From the NCBI GenBank assembly GCA_031374415.1, contig JANMGB010000372.1, forward strand, positions 1 through 54,752: a stretch of 54,752 bases of DNA, read 5' to 3'. The notes beneath the pieces were generated by a model. It saw only the letters and a program-made list of their open reading frames with translations, was not told the DNA's origin and did no database searches. The first letter of the stretch is position 1, and each line of letters opens with the position of its first letter. Made by a program: the position numbers and the translations under genes. The DNA comes from CANHBY01 sp031374415. Its GTDB lineage: Bacteria; Pseudomonadota; Gammaproteobacteria; Burkholderiales; Burkholderiaceae_C. Of the stretch, positions 50,223-54,752 are shown piece by piece.

Positions 50223-51209
50223 TCAGCCGGCCAAGTTGGCCACGGACAGCAGCGCCAACAGCAGCATCCACAAGATGACGGAGCGCCAAACCAGGCCCAC
50301 GATGCTGCGCAGGTGCCCCAGCGCCGGCGCCATGCCTGCTGTCGACCCTGCCGCCTCCACCATGTCGGGGCGGCCGGTGTCGAAGGAGTTGCTGAGGTCG
50401 GGGGTGAGGGAGGGGGGAGCCACGCCGCCCAGGCGCACGCCGATGGCGCCCGAGGCGGCCGCCAGGATGATGCCTTCGTTGGCGTGACGCCAAAGCGGGG
50501 CGTCACGCCGCCAGCCGTTGATGGCTTCTTCAAAATTGCCCACCACCGCAAAGCCAAAGGCGGTCAGGCGCGCGGGAAGAAAGTCGATCCAGCCAAAAAC
50601 TTGCTGTGAGACTTCCATCAAGCGCTCGTGGGTGGGCTCGCCCGCCGAGCGGCTTCGATAGGCCCAGTAGCGGCTGGCAAATTCAGCCATGCGGAACAAT
50701 ACCGCGCCCGCCGGACCCAGGCCAACGCTGGACAACACAATGAACCAGAAGAAGACGCCAAACACATGTCGGTGAGCAGCCAGCAGGGAGTGTTCGATGA
50801 CCTGGCGCAGCAGCTCGTCTCGTGGCAGATCGCTGGCATCGAGGTGACGCCATTCAGACAGGCGCTGGCGGGCAGTGAGCTCGTCACCGCGCTCCAAGGC
50901 GTCGCGGATGTCGGTGAAAAAATGGCTGAATTGCCGAAAACCGAGGGTGACGTACAAGACCAAAACATCCCAGGCCAAGCCCAAAAAGATGCTGAATTGC
51001 GACAGCACAAAGGCCATACCGCCCACGAGCACCGCCGGCCCAACGACGGTGATGAACCACACGACCCACGCATGGTGGTCGCGGCCCGCATTGAAATTGC
51101 GCCCGGCCCAGCGCAGCCAGCTGGTGAGTGCATCGTGAACAAGGTTGTTCCGAGGCAGGGGTTTGAGTTGCTCGATCAGCAACGAGAACAAAACGGCGAA
51201 GAAGCTCAT
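50223..51209 (-). CDS. CobD/CbiB-family membrane protein
   Basis: The 328-residue integral membrane protein resembles the CobD/CbiB cobinamide-phosphate synthase family, with MSFFAVLFSLLIEQLKPL at the start and a middle segment HVFGVFFWFIVLSSVGLGPAGAVLFRMAEF similar to the family core. Betaproteobacteria often carry such a gene away from any cobalamin cluster, and none is present here, so a cobalamin role is not supported. AmpE-like proteins are related. It is 113 bases behind the DUF445 gene on the same strand. Confidence 0.7.
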   Translation of the reverse strand: MSFFAVLFSLLIEQLKPLPRNNLVHDALTSWLRWAGRNFNAGRDHHAWVVWFITVVGPAVLVGGMAFVLSQFSIFLGLAWDVLVLYVTLGFRQFSHFFTDIRDALERGDELTARQRLSEWRHLDASDLPRDELLRQVIEHSLLAAHRHVFGVFFWFIVLSSVGLGPAGAVLFRMAEFASRYWAYRSRSAGEPTHERLMEVSQQVFGWIDFLPARLTAFGFAVVGNFEEAINGWRRDAPLWRHANEGIILAAASGAIGVRLGGVAPPSLTPDLSNSFDTGRPDMVEAAGSTAGMAPALGHLRSIVGLVWRSVILWMLLLALLSVANLAG

Positions 51210-51232
51210 GCGGGAATGATAAGCAAGCGGCC

Positions 51233-51919
51233 TCAGGGCGGTGAGACTAAAAAGCGATAGAGGTTGCGCAACATGGCGGCCGTGGCACCCCAAATGAGGT
51301 AGCCGCTGTCGTGGGGCCTGTGTTCATCGGCCTGCCAGTGCATGGACCAAAACTGGCGGCGTTGGCCAGCCCAGTCGGCTTCATGGCGCCGGTGGTGCGC
51401 AGGCGTCATCAGGAATGGCAGGGGCACCTCAAAAATTTCGGCCACCTCGGCCGCATCAATCTGGGGCTGAAAATCTGGCGACACCAGCGCCACAACCGGT
51501 GTCACGAGGAAGCCCGTGCCCGTGACGTAGGTGGGCAACTGCCCCAGAGGCTGAACATGTTGGCCCTGCAAACCGACTTCTTCAAGGGCCTCGCGCAGCG
51601 CGGTGGCGGTGGGGTGAAGATCTTGCGGATCGACCCGCCCCCCAGGAAAACTGATTTGACCCGGGTGGTCGGTCAGGGTGATGGCACGCCGCGTGAGCAA
51701 GACAGTGAGCGTGTCACGCATGACCAAGCCAACCAACACCGCGCAGGGCATCAGGGGCCGCTCAACAAAGAGGCGCTCGCCACGAATGTCGGGCTGCCAA
51801 CTGGGTGGGTCGGCAAAGTGCGCCCGCAAGGCCGGCACGGTGAGCCGGCTGGGGGGCACCTGGGGCCCGTCGAGATCGACGGACATCACGGGCACCTGGT
51901 GGGGGTTTAAGAGCACCAT
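51233..51919 (-). CDS. NudL-type Nudix hydrolase (CoA pyrophosphatase)
   Basis: The 228-residue product has the NudL/CoA diphosphatase motif LLTRRAITLTDHPGQISFPGG immediately ahead of the Nudix box GGRVDPQDLHPTATALREALEEVGL, both intact. Enzymes of this type cleave coenzyme A and its derivatives into 4'-phosphopantetheine and 3',5'-ADP. The N-terminal 60 residues are an extension. It stops 24 bases ahead of the CbiB-like start, on the same strand, and may be co-transcribed with it. Confidence 0.9.
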   Translation of the reverse strand: MVLLNPHQVPVMSVDLDGPQVPPSRLTVPALRAHFADPPSWQPDIRGERLFVERPLMPCAVLVGLVMRDTLTVLLTRRAITLTDHPGQISFPGGRVDPQDLHPTATALREALEEVGLQGQHVQPLGQLPTYVTGTGFLVTPVVALVSPDFQPQIDAAEVAEIFEVPLPFLMTPAHHRRHEADWAGQRRQFWSMHWQADEHRPHDSGYLIWGATAAMLRNLYRFLVSPP

Positions 51920-52042
51920 GTATCGCCGTGAACCGCGCCCTCAAAAAATCGGCAAGGGCTTGGACTGTCAGCGGACGCCGTGTTCAGCGCCCTCAGGGGC
52001 TGTGTGGTGGGCGTACTCACCGCATCAGCCATCGGGTCGTCC

Positions 52043-52708
52043 TCAGCGAAAGCGCGACTGCGGCACGACCCGCATTTCGCCAGGCAGGCTGGCGATGTAG
52101 TTGGCCATCAGCTTGAGCTCAGCGGGGGTATACGGCTTGACCATGCCCATCATCATGCCGTTGCTGCGACCGATGAGCGCATTGCCCTGGGTTTGGTATG
52201 ACTTGAGGGCGACGTAAAGGTAGTCAGCATGCTGCCCTGCGAGCTTGGGAATGGCCGGCGTGGTGGGCTTGCTGAAGTTGACACCGTGACAGCCCACGCA
52301 ACCGCCCTTTTGAAGCAGTTCAGCGATTTGTTTTGAAGGCTCTTTGTCCAGGGCCTCAGGCACAGGGGTCACGCCTTGGGGATGTTGTTGGTAAAACGCA
52401 GCCAGATCGGCCATGTCTTGCGGGCTGAGGGAGACAGCGATGGAACGCATCGTGGGGTGCTTGCGTTCACCACTGGCGTAGCCCTGGAGTGCCACCGCGA
52501 TGTAGTCGGCAGACTGCCCAGAGATCATGGGCACTTTGTGGACTTCAGGAAAGCTGGCTTGGTACCCCGAGATACCGTGACAGCCAATGCACATGGCGGC
52601 CTTTTTTTCACCGGCGACAGCGTCAGCCTTGATGCTTTGGGACCAGGCGGCGGGGGCAAACACCCCAAGAATAAGGAGCGCGGACAGAGAGGTAAGCGTT
52701 TTTTTCAT
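52043..52708 (-). CDS. Dihaem cytochrome c (c4-like)
   Basis: The 221-residue product has a signal peptide (about 1-24, ending AWSQS) and two haem-binding motifs, CIGCH (40-44) and CVGCH (137-141), in two similar domains, as in cytochrome c4. Candidate methionine axial ligands are in HPTMRSI and the SNGMMMGMV region. Such proteins carry electrons in the periplasm to terminal oxidases. No oxidase gene is adjacent; the neighbours are a Nudix gene and a divergent acetyltransferase. Confidence 0.92.
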   Translation of the reverse strand: MKKTLTSLSALLILGVFAPAAWSQSIKADAVAGEKKAAMCIGCHGISGYQASFPEVHKVPMISGQSADYIAVALQGYASGERKHPTMRSIAVSLSPQDMADLAAFYQQHPQGVTPVPEALDKEPSKQIAELLQKGGCVGCHGVNFSKPTTPAIPKLAGQHADYLYVALKSYQTQGNALIGRSNGMMMGMVKPYTPAELKLMANYIASLPGEMRVVPQSRFR

Positions 52709-52830
52709 GGGAGAAGCGCGGGCTTTGGAATCACGGGCAATCTGTCGATTATAGGCGGCACACCTATACTGGTTGGTGATTCCGCCTCATGTATTGAGAG
52801 GCGACTTGTTGCACCTTCTTGATCAGCCTG

Positions 52831-53427
52831 ATGCAAGCCCCTGCCCCCGTCACTCTTGAACACGCGCCGGTTCGGCTTGAGCCGCTGGGGCAGCGACATT
52901 CGCAGGGTCTTAGGGCGGCAGCCGCCGATGGCAGTTTGTGGCAGCTTCGCTACGCCTCAGTGCCTGAACCGGACCACACGGATCGCTACATCGATCAAGC
53001 GCTGGCGCAACAGGCCCAGGGCCAGCGGCTGCCATTTGCTGTGATCGAGGTGGCCACGGACTGGGTGCTGGGCAGCACCAGTTACCACGACATCGTGCCC
53101 GCGATTGATCGCCTTGAAATTGGCTACACCTGGTATGCCCAAAGGGTGCAACGCAGCGCGGTGAACACCTGTTGCAAGTGGTTGCTGCTGACCCATGCCT
53201 TCGAGACCCTGGGGGCCGCCCTGGTCGGTTGGCGCACGGACATCCTCAACCTGAGCAGCCAGCGCGCCATTGAGCGGCTCGGTGCGCGGCGTGATGGCGT
53301 GTTGCGGCACCACGCGCTGCGGCGCGATGGCAGCGTGCGTGACACGGTGGTGTACAGCATGACGCGCGACGAATGGCCCACGGTGCGCGCCCAACTGCAA
53401 ACAAAAATGAAAGCAATCCCGTGCTAA
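52831..53427 (+). CDS. GNAT-family acetyltransferase
   Basis: The 198-residue product looks like a RimJ/RimL-type GNAT acetyltransferase, with VRLEPLGQRHSQGLRAAAADGSLW at the start, the RLEIGYTWYAQRVQRSAVNTCCKWLLLTHAFETLGA region that forms the acetyl-CoA site, and SQRAIERLGARRDGVLRHHALRRDGSVRDTVVYS at the end. The substrate is not predictable. The ATG at 52831 is used; a TTG at 52819 is the other option. Its stop overlaps the exonuclease III start by seven bases. Confidence 0.9.
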   Translation: MQAPAPVTLEHAPVRLEPLGQRHSQGLRAAAADGSLWQLRYASVPEPDHTDRYIDQALAQQAQGQRLPFAVIEVATDWVLGSTSYHDIVPAIDRLEIGYTWYAQRVQRSAVNTCCKWLLLTHAFETLGAALVGWRTDILNLSSQRAIERLGARRDGVLRHHALRRDGSVRDTVVYSMTRDEWPTVRAQLQTKMKAIPC

Positions 53428-54212
53428 GACTGGTCACATTGAATTTGAACGGCATCCGTTCCGCCGCAACAAAGGGCTTTGAAGCCTGGGTTGAAGCGAT
53501 GAACATCGACTTTATCGGCGTGCAAGAAGTCAAAGCCCAAGCGAGCGACATCGGGGGGCGCTTTGACAAGGTGGCCGGGCTGCACGGCCACTTTCACTTC
53601 GCGCAAAAAAAGGGTTACTCCGGCGTGGGCCTGTACACCCGCCATGAGCCTAGCGACGTGGTGGCGGGCGTGGGTCACCCCGAGTTTGACGACGAGGGGC
53701 GGTGGATCGAGACGCGTTTTGACACGCCCTCACGCCGCCTCAGCCTGATCAGCTGCTACTTCCCCAGCGGCAGCAGCAGCGAGGAGCGGCAAGCGGCGAA
53801 ATTTCGTTTTCTGGCGCACACGGGGCCGCATCTGCAGCGCCTGAAGGCGGAGCGCGAGTTCATTTTGGTGGGCGATGTGAACATCGCCCACCAGGCCATC
53901 GATCTGAAAAACTGGAAGGCCAATCAAAAAAACAGCGGCTTCACCCCCGAAGAGCGCGCCTGGATGAGCCGCCTGCTCGACCCCGCCGACGGGGGCCTGG
54001 TGGATGTTTTTCGTCAGCTCAATCCGCACCCCGAGCAGTACACCTGGTGGAGCAATCGCGGCCAGGCCTGGGCCAAAAATGTGGGTTGGCGCATCGACTA
54101 CCAGTTGGCAACACCGGCGCTGGCAGCCTCGGCCAAACAGGTGGCGATCTATACGGCGCAACGTTTCAGCGACCATGCGCCGCTGACGATTGACTACGAT
54201 TTCAAACTTTGA
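53421..54212 (+). CDS. xth: Exodeoxyribonuclease III
   Basis: This 263-residue enzyme removes nucleotides 3' to abasic and damaged sites and degrades 3' ends of duplex DNA. Family motifs are clear: LVTLNLNGIRSA, metal-binding Glu in GVQEVKA, GYSGVGLYTRHEP, VGDVNIAH, WRIDYQLATP and the catalytic SDHAPLTID near the end. The best start is the GTG at 53421, which overlaps the previous gene's stop and begins exactly at the conserved core. No ATG is available at this point. The gene is complete, and MITE-like copy 4 follows. Confidence 0.93.
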   Translation: MLRLVTLNLNGIRSAATKGFEAWVEAMNIDFIGVQEVKAQASDIGGRFDKVAGLHGHFHFAQKKGYSGVGLYTRHEPSDVVAGVGHPEFDDEGRWIETRFDTPSRRLSLISCYFPSGSSSEERQAAKFRFLAHTGPHLQRLKAEREFILVGDVNIAHQAIDLKNWKANQKNSGFTPEERAWMSRLLDPADGGLVDVFRQLNPHPEQYTWWSNRGQAWAKNVGWRIDYQLATPALAASAKQVAIYTAQRFSDHAPLTIDYDFKL

Positions 54213-54250
54213 GCGGGGGAAAAGGACTGCACCATGCCAGCCCTTAGCCT

Positions 54251-54621
54251 CCTGGTACCCCGTCTCAGTGAAGCTGAAAGGTTGAACTGTTCCGACGCCA
54301 ATGGCGAAGTACACAGGCTGCTGGATTCCCGCCTGCGCGGGAATGACATGGGGAGATGCCAACCCCTGCTCCCGCCATCCCCGCCTGCACGCGTCGTCCC
54401 CACCTGCGCCCGTCATCCCCTCCTGCGCCCGTCTTCCCCGCCTGCGCCCGTCTTCCCCGCCTGCTCCCTTCGTCCTCGCCTGCTCCCGTCATCCCCGCGC
54501 AGGCGGGGATCCAGGAGGGAGCCTCAGGAGCGACATCCCCGCACGCGCTCCAGTCCTGCGCGCTCCGCCTGCCAATGCGCCACCTGTTCGCCTTGGCGAA
54601 TCAACCTTTCAAATCCACCGA
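54251..54621 (+). mobile_element. MITE-like repeat, copy 4 (six-unit form)
   Basis: Starts CCTGGTACCCCGTCTCAG like copies 1 and 2, and has the dRS3-like core at 54325-54344. It has about six 19-bp units plus a partial one at 54367-54493 (with more sequence variation than in copy 1), the GGCGGGGATCCAGG block and a right end reading TCAACCTTTCAAATCCACCG. The right terminal repeat is decayed. It lies downstream of exonuclease III. Confidence 0.82.
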
Positions 54622-54752
54622 ATGCGCGGGGGGCTCCATCCATTGCGGTAGGCCGCGAAGCGGCCCAGAGGCGAAGCCGACCGGATTGGGTGGGGGGGAT
54701 AGCGCGCCGTCCGCAGGACGGCTTCAGTTGTCGGGGCGATCCTGCTGCTGGA
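54622..54752. other. Right edge, hairpin only
   Basis: No gene is seen in the last 130 bases. A perfect 7-bp stem GCCGTCC-GCA-GGACGGC lies at 54706-54722 and could be the end of a transcript coming from beyond the window. Confidence 0.35.

Noticed and set aside
48826..50487. 553-codon open frame on the plus strand
   Set aside because: Antisense to the DUF445 and CbiB-like genes; low-complexity Gln/His/Arg-rich translation typical of a shadow.

Overview
The window is a GC-rich, densely coded bacterial chromosome segment. Gene content (urtABCDE, ureABC/ureEFG, pyrG-kdsA-eno-ftsB, darP, trmJ, phasin-like and DUF445 proteins), many tandem TRAP-type binding proteins and the style of intergenic repeats suggest a betaproteobacterium of the Burkholderiales, most likely Comamonadaceae. 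The species cannot be named from sequence alone.

Region 1 (about 0.1-16.7 kb) is urea nitrogen acquisition. The five-gene urea ABC importer urtABCDE runs on the minus strand behind a LuxR-type response regulator. Divergently, ureA, a small unrecognised membrane protein gene, ureB and ureC form a tightly coupled operon. The accessory genes ureE, ureF and ureG lie 5 kb further on. The 5 kb between them holds a MITE-like repeat, a PmrAB/QseBC-like two-component system and, divergent from it, an eptA-type phosphoethanolamine transferase followed by a PAP2 phosphatase (a probable lipid A remodelling cassette). ureD is absent from the window. Region 2 (16.8-19.8 kb) has a TPR protein, a candidate micro-lipoprotein, uppP and a YgjV-family membrane protein.

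Region 3 (about 20.1-23.4 kb) is visibly AT-richer than everything around it. It carries a 698-residue protein I cannot assign, which may contain a papain-like hydrolase fold, convergent with a 3-hydroxyacyl-CoA dehydrogenase. The block ends at a second copy of the MITE-like repeat. Region 4 (23.7-36.9 kb) has a tandem duplication of a TRAP binding protein, then pmbA, darP, a mogA-like gene, cysE, trmJ, suhB, mutS, an Anbu proteasome-like peptidase and a CHASE3 sensor kinase with a single-domain response regulator.

Region 5 (36.9-48.3 kb) is core housekeeping: pyrG-kdsA-eno-ftsB, ubiD, a lytic transglycosylase, then glyA under a ZTP riboswitch, nrdR, class I fumarase and a phasin-like protein. 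Region 6 (48.6-54.7 kb) has a DUF445 protein, a CbiB-like membrane protein, a NudL-type Nudix hydrolase, a dihaem cytochrome c, a GNAT acetyltransferase and exonuclease III.

Two dispersed repeat families punctuate the window. One is a four-copy family with about 33-bp terminal inverted repeats, a Neisseria dRS3-like core palindrome and a variable number of 19-bp tandem units. The other is a 135-bp hairpin-rich element present twice in opposite orientation, one copy lying inside the urt operon between urtA and urtB. No tRNA, rRNA, CRISPR array, complete insertion sequence or prophage was seen.
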